From: Sipunculus nudus
Taxonomy: Eukaryota > Annelida > Sipuncula > Golfingiida > Sipunculidae
Direction: 5' to 3'
Assembly (NCBI GenBank): GCA_026874595.1
Contig: CM049307.1
Coordinates: forward strand, 10,065,579-10,129,578
Length of the DNA stretch: 64,000 nucleotides
Made by a program: the position numbers and the translations under genes. Shown in pieces: positions 11,857 through 25,799 of this stretch (its first letter is position 1; each line of letters begins with the position of its first letter). Under the pieces are notes generated by a model. It was not told the DNA's origin. It searched no databases and worked only from the letters and a program-made list of their open reading frames with translations.

Positions 11857-14800
11857 AAACGAACTGATAAATATTCAATGTATTCCCTGTTTGTGGGTCT
11901 AGTATTAATATTTGCAATCCGTTTTCTGTACTCAGATTAGAACATCATTTATATGCAGTTGGGAGATTTTGAAAAAATAAAACATTTTTTTATATAACGA
12001 ACGAATTAAACATATAATTGAGATGGATCGTGCAGTTGGTGTTTATGCAGTTCGTCTAGCCAAGCATTTAGTCTTAGTACACAGTTCCCATTTAAGATTC
12101 AAGTATGATCTTTTTCGTACGGACGTAAGGCATGTTTGATATGTAAGCACAGAACGTGGCACTTGAGTATCTACACGATTCAGGGCACATGCATGGTTAC
12201 CTCACCTGGTTTTCGTTGACGGACTTTGCCTGGTAAGGTTCTTCATCCTGTAACAATTATACATAATAATAACATATTAGCAGGTAATTCGTCATTTCAG
12301 AAAGAATACCTTAGAAATAAATAGGCCATGAAACTTTAGGTTGGTCAGGAAAATTAAATTGTCCGAGATGGCTGTTCCACTTCACAACTTGTTTATAATC
12401 TGGTGTGAATCTCATACACATTGCTTCATGTAACTTTGCTCAGCTTCCTTTGACATTATATACCCAAGTATAGGCATAAAAAAGACAATTAATGTAAGGC
12501 ATGTGCATGTATACTGTGCGGTAATCAGGTTTTCAGGCTGTCCGTCTGTCTGTCCGTCCGCCACGCTCTCTTATTTCAAGGGAGACATTTCTGGTCCCTA
12601 TAAGAGAAAGTGCATGTTCTTGGATTCCATTGCAATCAAAATCCAAAATGACCAAAAAGGCGTTCTAAAATTTCCTCTCGCATGCTTCATCTCCTGAACT
12701 ATTCAAACGCTGGCCATGATTTTTTTATGAAGATTAGAACGTAAGAGATGGGATGCGCTATGAAATATCAGACAAAACGGAAAAACCAGCGATCTTGGAT
12801 TCCCTATTTCGTGAATTATCTAAAGGACCAATCAAATGAACATCGTGACATTTTTATGTGAGAAAGTGTGCTTTCGGGTTATATAAACACCAGAATGCAA
12901 TAAGACCGCCATGAAACTAGCGATCTTCGATATCCTCCATGCCTTATCCCAAGAACAGTTTAAGCGTTTTCCAAGAATATTTTACCTGGGATTGGTCCCC
13001 TTTGAGAGGATGGGTACTTCCGGATTCCAGACTTGTCAGAAATCCCTCGATATCGGCCAGCGATATTGATTTTCCTGTCACATACATTTTAACAGTAACC
13101 GACTCGAGCAACTGTTGTCAATTTTCTCATGCATATTGCATTCTCGCAGTCTTATTGTAAATCTGGGCTTCCAATGTTGTAGGTCTCGAATCTGCACTTG
13201 GACTTAAGGTTTGATGCTTGACAAGTTTTGATTCGTGATGTTGCGTGGCTGTCATATTAGTTCAACGTTCTGGACGACATATGGTAAGGAATTACAACTC
13301 TGTGCATAGGTATATTGCATGGAAGGTACTGTCACCACCATAATATAATTTTTTTGCATATGTTTGGTTCTACTAGAAGGTTGTATATAGATAGAGCAGC
13401 GATCTGGTAGTTTGATATGGTTGCATCTGTTTGGCAATGTAACTTGGGCCATCGCCCTGGTGAGCCCATACAGGTTAAAAGCAACACTGTACAGATGAGG
13501 ATCCAGAAATGGGGCTCGTATTTGCTGATACTGCAGATGTTCGAAGCTGCATTGTATATGATTGCTCCTTGTTGTATACATTGGAAATAAAGATCAATCA
13601 ATCGATCAATCAATTGCTCGAATCGTTGTTTGTGAGAGAGTTACTCAAGAAAATAACATATAACCCGTTTTAACTATACACATATCTTTATTTGTCATAA
13701 AAAAACACAAAGACCTGTGTACAGTGGATATGATTTTATGTGCCGTTTTCTTGTCAATAACCTCACAAACAGCGACTGAGCATGCGTAACGTTGATTGCC
13801 ATGCAAACCGAAGATTGCAAGCTAAACTCCCAAGTTTTATGGCCTCAGGGTAACTTGGCACATACCTGATAATGGGCCAGTCCACGCAGCCGGAGCGGTT
13901 AATGGGGGCCAAGAATGTTTTTCTGTGTGACGGATTGTATATCAATATCTTAAATAGTCTTCACCGCAAATATTCTGAAAAGTAACGTTATTTTGCGACA
14001 AAGAAAAGCTATATGATCATATCCAAGGCAAAGAATTAGTTGAAAACAGGAAATTTTGTATTCCCTTTTGTTCACTGAAAACTGAATGCCCGCTCTGTTG
14101 AATGATAACAGTATGTTTTTTTGAGATAAGGTGAAGGTATACAAGCCTGTGTAGCAGAGGCATAATTAATACGCAGCGTGCACAAGGCTTTGAAATGAAA
14201 AGTCACTGTATATCTATTATAAATCGACGTGTGTACAGCTATTGTGAAGAAATTATAATGTATTTGAAGCTCTATGTCCAATATATGCTCTGGACGTATA
14301 ATATATTCGGAGTGCTGCGATTTTGGCAGGGGTGTGTAGTCAAGACTTCAAAATACACCGGATGTACATGTTGTATCATTTTTCTGTCTCAAAAAACATC
14401 AAAAACTGTTGCTGGTAACTTATCTGGAACTTCTAAACTATGTATTATTAGCAATTTACGCCAGCAGCATTACGAGGGTTCGGTTCATTTTAGAGACGAA
14501 GCATAAATCCATTTTTTTTAATTAATACTTTCCATTATCTCTTGTTTTAACAGAGACCTCAATGCACGAGACGCACTCCTGAAGGTATGGGCTATACGTT
14601 TATCTATATTCCGTTTAACCCTATATGCATGTATGCCTGGTTGACGTGTCAAGTTGAACACTGACACAGTACTAATGATAAATTCTTTGCAGGGGTTGAT
14701 CAGATCAAACAATCGTGTCACAGATTCTTTTAAATCAAGGGTACTTGTGCTGAAATCACAACACCTATATATTTGACAGAGTGGAAGTACGTGACCCTTC

Positions 14801-17191
14801 TATAAGGACTGCAAAGTACCAAGGATGATATACCACTTCCACCTCCAGGCTATAAAATAAAAAAAGTCTAACTCAAATCTATAAGTTAACCAACCTTTTA
14901 TCAACTTTCGAGTGACCGTAGTTGCATGCTTTGGACAGTTATTTCTGTTGAGCTCTAAAGCTAAGAAAGGGGGTTTTCAGGAATTTTTGTTTCATAAATC
15001 ATTGCGAACGTTTCTACAACACACAGGTCTTTATTTGTAAAGACTTGTGTGTTCTACAAACGGCGTTATAAATATTTTCTTACATAATAACCCCACAAAT
15101 AGCAATTCGAACTGTGCATGATTAAGTTCAAGCATGGGGAAGTCAGCAGAGCAGCATCAACCAGGCCCACTCCGCGCTGAGATCCTGCACACGCCTCCAC
15201 CCGCGCATATAGATAGTCTTGCGTTGTCTAGAACCTTTATTTTGAACGAACCCGTTTCGCTTTTTGCTTTCATAATGGGCAATCATTCAATCCTTAAACC
15301 AAGAGTCCCATGCATCCAGTCAGTACATGTCAAGTGGCGATGACTTCAGTGAATCGTCTGCATATAGTATCAAGGTTAGAGGGTAACTGTAATTAACAAA
15401 ACGTCCCCTTGCAGGTATAAAACTGCGTGTTGATACACAATACATACAACGGTATATGAAATATAGGGTTACTTTAAAGGGAAGTTTAAATGACTTTGAT
15501 AAATGGTATTTGTGGTCACAGATACAGGGGATGCAGGTTATTCTTCATAAAGGTGGGACCACATGTGTTATAGTGGCTTTATTTTGGGCTGTTAAGATGA
15601 ATTGGTCAGTTGAACTCATACCATATGTTAATTTTCAGTATCTGTTTTTATCCTCTGCAGGAGAATGGGTCCATGTTTTAAGTTGAACTCGTGCCATATA
15701 TTACTTTTTAGCATCTTTTTTATCCACTGTAGCAGAATGCTTCCATGTCTCTTGCTATTTGCTGGGTGCACTTTTGTCGTTGTAACGAGTTGACATTCCA
15801 TACACAAGTTACATCCATACAAACGTCGTGGACGAGTGAACCAGTAATGTATCTGCAGGCGCCCGCTCAAACTAGGAGCGAAATGACCGAAAACAAGGCT
15901 TATCGGGTGCACATAATACACAAAATAAGGTCAAATATGCCATCAATATATACATAAAACACACTACTTGAGTGTGTGCTTCGAGACTCCCTTGAATCTT
16001 CAATCATTGCACACGTAAAACCAAGGACCCGTATCTGGGGACTTAGCACTATAAGTTACAAGGTTATACGCTAGACATGTCTGGTATTCTAGGTAGTTAT
16101 CATAAATACTACGTTATATGAAGATGTTATTTTGCCACTTAAATGTCATATACCATTTGGTTTTTCCATCGCAGTAAATTATCCAGTTTGAACGGTTCAG
16201 AATTTTTGTGTTTTCCTTTCATTATGTGCGACCCTTGTTTGTGGTCGCGCTGCAGATACTCATCCTTGTGTAGCGTGCATTACTGAGTCGGGGCCTGTCT
16301 CAGTCATGGTACTGGACAAGGTACACATAAAAATTCAGACTAGCCAGTATACAATAGCGCTGATCCCAAGGCAGTATAGAGGTCACTAATTTCAAATTCA
16401 AGTCAGTTGACTGGCCAGGAGGGACTATCCGTGTATAAATATGTAAGCAAACGGGTTAAACAAAGTTTATATGCAAACAATAGCACCAAAGATCTGTACC
16501 TACTAGCTGAATATTAGTTAGCCTTTTCAAAACAAAGCTGTATCTGTTTCAATTGGACCTCAGTTAGTTTTAGCTTTTGGTTGTACAGCAAGTTCGTGTT
16601 GCATAATGGTACAAGTTTACGTATAAGCGCATGACTGATACAGCTAAACAGTGTCTGTTACCCAGTGGTGACCCGATATTGTTCTCAATTCGGATGGGTC
16701 TTATTTAATCTGTGTTTCATTTTGGCCAGTGTTTTTTATACGTTGTCACTTAAGTGTGTACTTAGTATTCAATGTTTACCTCCTATTGTCTATTCTGAGG
16801 ACACATACCCCCTGATATTGAAGTTAAAAATGTCTGTTTTGCGTACATATTCCTGTTATAATGATCACACAGTAAATAGTGTAATCATATCCCTACCTGT
16901 ATGGTGAACGTTGGGTTATCCGCCATGATCCCTTCCGGTTATGTCATGCATTTACAGAATACTCTGGCTAGTCCCTTCAAAGTCCTACAAAAACCCCAAG
17001 CCTCGGACAATGGAAGGCCGTACCGTGCGCGTCTGTATAGTTACCTGTGGTTTGATGCTATCGTTTACACACGGCAGAGCAACCCACTATGTATACCGGT
17101 ACGTATATCTGAACAACAGTGGCGACCCCAATAAACCTCGAAGCGAAAACTGCCCCCACCCCACTTTTTCCGCTCTGTCTCCCTGACTCTG

Positions 17192-17196
<5 letters not shown>
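11857..17196. other. Long intergenic stretch, no gene supported
   Basis: No exon or RNA gene recognised. Local structure includes an ATAAAGATCAATCAATCGATC tail at about 13586-13612, typical of the 3' end of a non-LTR retroposon or SINE; a 73-bp direct duplication at 15608-15753; and a perfect small hairpin around ACACACAGGTCTTT/AAAGACTTGTGTGT at 15018-15052. Open frames of 60-117 codons are unconserved-looking and scattered on both strands. Confidence 0.5.
15608..15753. repeat. 73-bp tandem duplication
   Basis: Two diverged copies each start AGTTGAACTC, at 15608 and 15681, and continue through a pyrimidine-rich stretch to AGAATG. Divergence suggests it is old. Confidence 0.7.
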
Positions 17197-17267
<71 letters not shown>

Positions 17268-17295
17268 TATATATATATATTTATATATATATATA
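17197..17295. repeat. (TA)n microsatellite
   Basis: Nearly pure TA repeat with a few TTTA interruptions. It borders the left end of the TGTTACAG-terminated element and probably served as its target. Confidence 0.95.
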
Positions 17296-20200
17296 TGTTA
17301 CAGTCAATCTGTGTAATCAGTCATTTCATGAAATGCCTAAACATTTCAGTCATTTCACGTAATGCCTGTGACCACCAGTCAAAACGTGAAATGATTAAAA
17401 TGTTCATTTCATTTCACGAATTGACTGAAAATGAAGGGGTAAAATTACTCAGATTGCCTGACTACAAATCAGGCAATCAGTTTATCAGGTAAATTAGAGA
17501 TATGAGCAGATATTATGTCGGGAAGGTATTTAAGCACTGGCCAATTGTTTCACAAGTGAGTTAAATGTTATTGAGATATCTCTTACAACCAGGGCCCTCA
17601 GGTGGCTTTTAGCAGTTAGTGCAGCGGGGAAAGTCTCCACGTTTGTGTTAGTTTAGCATACCACAAACCCTTGGTCTTCTTGGGTAGCAATTAGAGTATA
17701 GCTACAAGGAAACCCTACACAAATGTATTAGCTGAGCATGGGACTAAGATACCATCTATATGATAGGTGGTCGCGTACAGTAATCACCAGTTAATAGCTA
17801 AAATATACCCCACACAAATGTAAAGTGGGGTTTAGATTACCATACATCGTATATTCCCGCACGGAGTCAATAGCTTTAGGAGGTTTTGGGAAGCCCTCCT
17901 TTCATGTTAACTTTAATATTTATATTGCTATTTCACAGCAGGGTTAAACAAAATCATGATTTTTTAAAAATAAATCAAATATATCAGGTAATTTTTGTGA
18001 TATTTTAAAATTACTCAAATCTTACCATTTAAATCAGCTTTATATTCAAATAAGATTTTAAACTGTATAACTTATATGCAGATATGCCAAAAATAAAAAG
18101 TATATTTAAAAAACAAAATGTAATAGTCTATGGAACAAATATTTGTTCGTTTTTTTTTTTCACTTTCAAAATGCATCTATATACATCCACATTATATTCT
18201 TAATCTGGATGAGCAGCTAAGCCATATTACCTTTAAACTTCACCTGGCTTACAAATTTAATTAATTCGATTATTATTCGAATTATTTCATTTTTCAGATG
18301 AACGTCAAAACAAGACGACCAGAGTAACAAAGTTACGATGATAATACTAATCTGACGTGTTTTCATGACTTTGACCTTGAACTTTGACCTATTTAAAAAT
18401 ACACATACAGCTTCAAGAAAACGTTCCAATATAAGATAGGTGAACGTTGCAAAGTGATTCCTGGTAAACTGTGGCCTGTAAAATGCTATTACAACAGAGG
18501 CAAGAACCAGCAAGAAGGCCACATTTAGGACCTCTTGCAAACAGACAGACATATTGACAAAGTGACACAAAGTTGAGACCAGTTGACTAGACTACGTTAT
18601 GCAGAAGACAAAGGTGAAAAAAATGAGCCAAAGTATGTGAAGATACGACCAGATTTGACAAAGTTATGAGTAAAATAACATTTTGAAGTGTTTTGAAGTG
18701 ACCGACATACTGAAAAAGCGGCACAAAGTTAAGACAAGAATACTAAATTATGATATGAAGAAGACAGAGATGAAGAAAATAAGCTACAGTTTATGAAATT
18801 TAGGTTTAAAGTTTTGGAGATATGGCCAAAAAACGATATGTTGTAGTCTTTTGTGTGTAGGCCAGTCTGATATAGTTGCAAATTCAAACAGAAGTATCAG
18901 TGTAAAACACTAGTCGAACAAATAAAAAGAGTATCACTGAGCATTTGCATAAACTGAGACTGTCTGATGAACCATTGTTGGGAAAGAAACCATTAGCAAG
19001 TATCGAATGCAGTCATTACATGTAATGACTCGACATAAATTTCAGTCAGTAATTCCATAAATTATATATAAAGCTGACCATTTTGCAAAACAAAGTAGAT
19101 GAAATTGAGATTGAAACACTTCAGGCAAATTGTGTAATAATGATTACCAAATTTCAGTCATTACACGTAATGCCTGGAAATTTTAGTCATTTCGTGAAAC
19201 GCCTAAGTGTATCAGTGATTTCGCGTAATACATGACATGTTCAGTCATCTCACGTAATGCTTGATTACACAGTTTGCCTGTTACACATACATTCACGCTT
19301 ATATATATATGTTAGGTAAACGTTGTGATAAGATATGTGCATTATTTTCCCCAAAAAATGACAAGCGGAAATCAATTTACAAACCCCGAGATGACCCGCA
19401 GTTATAGGCCCAATTTAAGTGACATGCAAGTATTGATAAGCCGGACATTCGTAGTCTCCTTATATATCTCGGCTCTTAATTTTTTTCATTTTCAAGGCGT
19501 AATGAATATTATTCTTTTTTTATTTTGTACCTATAGGGCCAAAATAAAAAAAAGGTAAGGTTCTCAGGCACTTTTTTTCATGAATCAATGCGGGCGGGCG
19601 GTTTTTTTACTATTAATATTTTGGTATGTTTCGATAAAAAATCTCAAATGATAAGGGGAAAGCATGATAATAACAGATTTATTTTGCTAAACAAGTAAAA
19701 GCACTACATAACAAAGTAAATTGTATGGTTTTATCTTCTTGAAAGTAATGTCCCAGCGGCTGCAGCTCAAAATAAGTCAGTTTCTATTTAAAATCAAAAT
19801 AAACATTTTTGATGCGGGGGTTTAAAATTGATACGGGCGGTGCCTGAGAACCATACCTTTTTTTTTTTTTGGCCTAAAAGGTCGACTATTCATTATGATA
19901 ACCATCTGAGGTGCTTACACTTACAACTGTACTTGTAACCGTGCACAAAATATGTAGCTTTAATAGCTCCTATAGTGCTTTAAAACTGAAGTGTATAGGT
20001 CCTTTGATTTGTATGGAAATAGTGGTATATTTTAGATATGCATTGAGAATGGTTGTTATGTGACTAAACTGGACCAAACTTAAACAAACTGGACTAAACT
20101 TAAACAAACGTTTGAAGTAAACGTGTATAATAACCACTGCAATATATCATTTTTACTTGATATATAGTTCTTACAAGTGCCCCTGCTTAAAAGCTATATG

Positions 20201-20468
20201 TTTTACTGCGTTATTCATTGTTACAGCAGTTGAAAGCCAAAAACTAATTTTCTTCCAAAAATCTGTGTTTTCATTCAGCAGTAACATAAATACCAACAAT
20301 ACATTAAGCTTTTCGTGTGATGACTGAGCCATAAAACATTAGGTATTACACGTAATGCCTGGAACTTCTAGTCATTTCATGAAATGCCTGAGTGAATCCG
20401 TCATTTCGTGTAATGCCTGAAATTTTCAGTCATTTCACAATGCCTGATTACACATACAGTTTGCCTGT

Positions 20469-20472
<4 letters not shown>
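17296..20472. mobile_element. Ginger-related non-autonomous element
   Basis: Begins TGTTACAGTCAATCTGTGTAATC and ends GTTTGCCTGTAACA, with TATA on both sides. Both ends carry repeated 14-bp palindromes of the form CATTTCATGAAATG or CATTACACGTAATG, the same subterminal motifs as the coding element at 47992-51248. The interior has no integrase frame. A further right-type terminus lies inside, at 19140-19285 (ending TTTGCCTGTTACA). Either a shorter 1,990-bp element was extended or one element is nested in another. The flanking TA repeats make the duplication evidence weak. Confidence 0.7.

Positions 20473-20523
<51 letters not shown>
20473..20523. repeat. (TA)n microsatellite
   Basis: Pure TA tract directly after the right terminus of the Ginger-related element, mirroring the tract on its left. 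Confidence 0.95.
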
Positions 20524-20525
<2 letters not shown>

Positions 20526-20968
20526 TGATCAGGAGCAAAGTTTATCGATCATCGGTGATTGATTATCTATTAAATAATATCTGAGCATAGGAAGAAATAC
20601 TAATATTAAAACCAAATATCGACATAATTAAGATCAAGACATTATTACGATCATAAACATCAAGATTATAGAAAAACATCTTTGGTTCAAATACAAGACG
20701 GCTTGTAACATTTAAATGACCGCCCTGAATGTATGATTGCCGCAGTTAACCAATCACGGAACTTAGAATTTGTCTTGACGACGAAAAGCATTATTAATGA
20801 CGACCCGGAAATACATCTTAGGGAATAAATTTGCTGTATATTACCTTGAAATTCTCTGTGAAATCATCATAAATCATTTTTCACACGGTGTAATGCGTTA
20901 AAATTTCCCCACACAAAATTACCCATTAATACACAGTAGTGCATATAATATAATAATAATTTATTCAC

Positions 20969-21350
20969 TTAATACCGCGCCACCTTCCAACACTCAGTGT
21001 TGCTCACGGGCGCGTTACAATAACATGCATAATTTAAGTTAAAAATTAAAATAAGAGATAAATAAGAAAATAAAAGTACTGTTCTGGAGGCTGGTTTCTG
21101 CAGGAGAAGCTGGGTGTTTGATCGGAGACTTCTTGAAGGAACATATGGGGAAACAAGCTCGGACAAATATGCATGGCCTAAACCATTCACACATTGATAG
21201 GTTAGACACAAAGCGTTGAAATTGACCCGATGCTTCACAAGAAGCCAGTGAAGATCTCTCAGAAGTCCTGTGATGCTGTCACGCATGCGCTTCCTGGTGA
21301 CTATCAGAGCTCTTAAGATCTGAACGAGCCGCAGTTTAGCGATCTGCTTG
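20969..21350 (-). pseudogene. Relic of a LINE reverse transcriptase C-terminus
   Basis: On the minus strand an open frame reads MRDSITGLLRDLHWLLVKHR, then LTYQCVNGLGHAYLSELV and PSRSLRS. This matches the pattern of the C-terminal segment of Jockey/CR1-type reverse transcriptases (IT..L..LHWLPV...I.FK..LLTYK.LNG..P.YLS.L...Y.PSR.LRS). Upstream in the same frame, sequence continuing to about 21350 is compatible with the preceding helix. The usual downstream AP.LWN.LP block is gone and the rest of the RT, the endonuclease and the 5' end are absent. It is a 5'-truncated fragment; the clade is uncertain. Confidence 0.75.
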
Positions 21351-24300
21351 TTTTTGCTGTTCTGGTTGACTGAGGGCGTATTCTAATTCGGTCGCCTCCG
21401 CGTGTACTATTGTTTACCGCCCGAGACCCAAGCGCTCGGGTCGCTCGGGTCAGTAAAATCACAGATTGTATATACTTGAAGTAGACTTTTTAAAGGAGGA
21501 TTCTTTAAAGACTTTATTTAAAATAGCAAGGTTAATGTCACGTGGAGTAAACGTATTTGTAATCGCCATGGCACAGTGTTGTTGAGAGGCATAGTTTTAA
21601 TGGTATTGTATTTTAAAGCAGAAGGCAGCTTAAATGTTTTAGTGAACAGTTTTAGTCGGGTTGGTCGTCAATCCGTCACGTGCTCTCCATGCACGGATTA
21701 TAATTGTGAGGGCTTTTGTTAATACGCGAAGTATCGCAAATATTCTTAATAATGCGACCTACTGTTAGGGCGTCACGGGCAACAGTGCTAATTTTATTTC
21801 GTTTGGCGCGTGCAGCGCTGGTAAAACGTAATATGGATGTTCAACTGTAAGTGTGTGTAACTGGGTATGCCCAGGGGTATGACGTAACGTTCCCGGTATA
21901 GGAAACGTTCTAGGCAGTAGGCCCGTAAATTTGTGTCATGCATTGATATGTTCATTGAAGTTGTGAGTATGTTTGTTTATTTTCTTCCTGATAGCTTTTT
22001 ACCAAGGGTGAGACCATATCGGCGAGACCGAAAGCGCACTGGCGCAGAGTATGTACTGCGTACTACATGTCCTGCTCACGGAGTAGCGGACATACCGGGA
22101 TGTTGGGAGACTGGTGAGACGCACACCAGCACCGCGGAACCTTAGGGTTCGTCAACGAGGCCGAGAGAGGGCGCTCGGTCGTGGCCGGCGGGAGAGTGAG
22201 GTTCGTCAGAGACGAGAGGTAGCGAGATACGACTGGTCCGTGCAGGGACTGGTGAGGACTGAGGGCGCACGAATCTGGCACAAAAAGAACTGGTAGTCTT
22301 GGTAATGACGTCATAGCGCAGCGGATCCTGTAGGCGCTCCAGGTTTTACAGTTTAGCGTAGATACTTTTTTTTGGTAATAGCTATGGTAAACGCATTGAA
22401 GAGCGTTTATCTTTTAGCTATCCTCTGTCATTAAATCATTGTGAGCCTTGAGTGAGTGTGTGTGTGTGTGCACGAGCACATGGTAAAGACAGACTGACAA
22501 CGACGTCACACACAGTATTTGAAGCATTTCTTACACCAAGTTGGTATGCATGAAATGAACAGCTCTCAGTCAATGAATTTGTGATTAAAATGTGTCGGGC
22601 TAGAGTAAATTACTAGTTGACAACTCGTTATGCCAAACTCGCCTTCAGGCATACCGACTAGTTTATTGGACAACTCGGCGGTAATCAGTGCCACCTGACG
22701 TGGGTAGCTGAACAGAGGTTGTTCTCCCGACAGTCAATAAAATACTGCGGATTTTCACAGGAATTCAATGCACATAAATCTAGGTTCAATTAACTATTGC
22801 GATTCCTTACCTAAGGCATTCTTGACATTACAATGTGCATATGAGAGGGAATCGTTCGCACTTTCAGCGGCCTTGTGACGTACATATATGCAAATATCAT
22901 GGATTTACCCCCATTCACTTGACAAGCCGTTCATATGAGCAACCTCCGTGGCGTCTTCCCAGACGCTGATAAACGTTTTATTTTACATATTTTGTCACTT
23001 ACAATTTAGTCTGGCAGATCCACAGATTTCACCGTAAATTGCCAAGTTTTGCTTATAGTACCAAAGGAGCATCAAAGATGGCGCTCCATGACGGAGAAAC
23101 TGGCAAGGCTGCAGCGTTCGCCTGCAGTAATCACACTCAAAATCCACAAACACGATAATGTAAACATGCAGTAGACCCCTATTTGTGAAGTTGTAAATGG
23201 AAAATTTACAGTTGTAATTCTTGATTTGTAGAGTTCAAACATTAATAGTTTTCTAGTCACAAACTGAATATGCCGTTTTTGCTCACAATGCAGAAAATAG
23301 GTGGTGTCACTGAATATGTACATACAAGTCAAATGATTAATATTCCTGTAAATTTGGTGCAGACAGCTGTTGATATTGATGGTGTGTTTAACTAGATATG
23401 AAGTGATCTTAGATCCCTGTCTTGGAACGATATTTGTGTCACAAGCAAGTAGTGACAGTGTAGAATTTATAAGTATTTTAACTATTTTATAAATTAAAAG
23501 GCTATCAAGCCATGATCAAGGATCAATTTGTAAACTGTCAGAAAAATGTTTAGTATAATTACTGTGCACCTTTGATATTAGATGTGGGGGTTGTTAATTT
23601 GTTTGTCAGACAACAAAGATGCCAATGAATATGGTGGTTGTCATACGTTGAAGAGTGGTAATACATTTCATATACATTTCATTATATTACTTCAATAATG
23701 AAAACAATCACAAAGTAAAATTTCAGAGAAATAACATAAATTGTTCTTGGAATAACCTGAAATCGCCTGAAAGAAATCTTAGATCACAGCCTGGTGTGGG
23801 CACGTCGACATTGTCGGCGCCACCAAAAGTATATTTTAATACTGGTCTCATATCGGCACAATTGTGAGAAAACGACAAAAGCAGGTTTTACAAAATCTTT
23901 TTGTATGTAATTAACGGACATCATCCTAGAATACAGGTCCAGTTCTGTTCAAACTTGAAATACTGAAAGCCAGAAATTTTCCGAAGGGTGGCACATTCAG
24001 TTTTATAAACTAACACAAATACTTGTTCAGCACACTTGGACCCACACATATTCTGACCTTTAAGGTGCTCCAGGTCTTTATTTGCCAAACAGCTCGCAGA
24101 ATATGGGTCACCGTGAAGTTATTTAATTTTTTAAAGGATATTTGCCCAGGACCTTCGTGGATATTTAGGTAAAGCGTTACGAATAGTGCCCTGCAAACCG
24201 ACGGTCAGGACAGACCCTGACTTGGGAAAGGGAGATCGTGGTATCTCAGATTATATTCAGTCTTTAAAACAATCCGCCATTAACTGTGAAAATGGTGGCC

Positions 24301-24470
24301 CATCTGACATTAAGACGCTGGGTTATCACCAAAGTGTATTTATTGGTTGTGTAAATTTTGGGAAATATGAACAACATTGGCAAGAATTACTAACATATCA
24401 GGGGCGGATCCAGGATTTAGGAAAAGGGGGGGGGGGGGGTCCAACCCAGGAGGACTAATGAAAATCCTAA
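21351..24470. other. Intergenic stretch with a CpG-rich block
   Basis: No gene supported. The segment 21900-22330 is markedly richer in G+C and CpG than its surroundings (GAGGCCGAGAGAGGGCGCTC, GGCCGGCGGGAGAG). A TG repeat follows at about 22455. At 23073 AAGATGGCGCTCC resembles a YY1-type promoter site, but no exon with good coding potential follows. The CpG block could be an unannotated promoter, an LTR or a repeat. Confidence 0.4.
24395..24460 (+). repeat. GGATCC/poly-G repeat end
   Basis: Contains GGGGCGGATCCAGGATTTAG followed by a poly-G run and GTCCAACCC. The same module appears, in either orientation, at 2341-2390, 27070-27190, 41195-41290 and 45690-45732, so it is the end of a dispersed element rather than a unique sequence. 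Confidence 0.7.
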
Positions 24471-25080
24471 AACAAGGGACCTATGGGTCACGACGCTCAG
24501 CTGTTATATATGATAAAAAAATATTATTTAGAAATGAGGCACATGCTGGTTTTGTGTGGTAATAAATATAAGCTGTATTATGAGTTGTTGTTGTTTAGCT
24601 TATGTATGATTTTGATAGTACCTTTGGAGACAGGGAAGAGGATTGATTTCATTTATTTGATTAACAAATGGAGTACTACTGTCACACAGATTTTGACTTT
24701 GCCATATAACTTATAAGCAGAACATAATACAAGAGTTTAACTATTTATTAAAAAAATTACAAATATTGTCCCAAATATAATTTTTATTAAAAATAATAAG
24801 AGAATCATATGATTTTTTAAAATGAAATATAACTGAAATGATTATTAAAATAATATTAAAGAATATATTCATGAATGCATTCATGAATACATTTTGAAAG
24901 TATTTGCACGAGTATTCATATACTTTCATTTTTACCTTAATTCCCATTCTTTATGCAAGAAATTTTATAATGGAGTACATAATCATATTCGTATTTAAAT
25001 ACAATTACAAAGTATTCGCACCATGTCTGGTATTTATTCAGTTTTCACCAAACAATGATGTTGAGAATCCAGAATATACA
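24471..25080 (+). repeat. 610-bp dispersed repeat, copy 1
   Basis: Starts AACAAGGGACCTATGGGTCA then CGACGCTCAGCTGTTATATATG. It is present as an inverted copy at 55547-56141, matching along its length through the CATTCATGAATACATTTTG and CACCATGTCTGGTATTTATT blocks. The start motif is shared with the elements at 10849 and 42847, but the body differs. No coding capacity. Confidence 0.85.
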
Positions 25081-25799
25081 AAATTCACACATTTAAATAA
25101 TGATCATAAGTACCTGGTTTTATGGCTTTTATTTATATTAAAAAATAACTGTAAAAAATTCATTTTGGACTAATTTCACATCAATGTACACACTAGACAC
25201 AGTAGGAATCGAGATTAATATTATCAACTGCATCTTTGTCTATCATTAATTTCCTTCATATAATCCCTAATGATTAGTAATGAATAATATGATTTACTTC
25301 TTTATCATTAAAATTGAACTGAAAAATGCCATAGGTGACTGCATGGTGTTATTTGGAATATGTGACATTCTACCCATCGATACAAGATTCTTATATCATC
25401 AGTAACTGCAAGTTGATTTCCTGTTATTATAAACTAACAAATTCCTTTTCTATTTTTCTTTAATTTGTTATTAAAAACCAATAAAAATTTATTAATTTAT
25501 TGTTTATTGTTATGTTGTTGGTTAAAACTACTAGATGAGTTGGGTTGGAGACCTGGATCAACTGTGGCTGGCCATAAGCTGCCTGGATTCTCGCCTCAAG
25601 CGTGCATAATTTGATGAAAGGTCAACAAGGTCAACATACAGGTGACTCAAGAGGGGCTGGAGAGAGCCAAAGTCTGACAGGGTCTCATAAAAAACATTAA
25701 TAAAAGCTACAATATTTGGCCTATTTCTTTAAGCTTTCTAAACTAAAAAGCTGAAATCCTTATGTGTGCATAATATGAAAATTATATCAACAGTGCTCA
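25081..25799. other. Intergenic stretch, no gene seen
   Basis: AT-rich sequence with no recognisable coding or structural feature. Confidence 0.5.

Noticed and set aside
13540-13615. Complete SINE or LINE 3' end with (ATCA)n tail
   Set aside because: The tail is suggestive, but I could not define a 5' end, promoter boxes or a duplication, so it is only mentioned in the region note.
17119-17316. Tyr/Ile-rich open frame
   Set aside because: It is the translated (TA)n microsatellite.
18217-18570. 117-codon minus-strand frame with hydrophobic stretches
   Set aside because: Lies inside a non-autonomous Ginger-like element; no conserved motif, AT-rich codons, no supporting splice or start context.
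23060-23150. Possible gene start at AAGATGGCGCTCC
   Set aside because: The frame closes after about 26 codons and no splice-linked conserved exon was found downstream.
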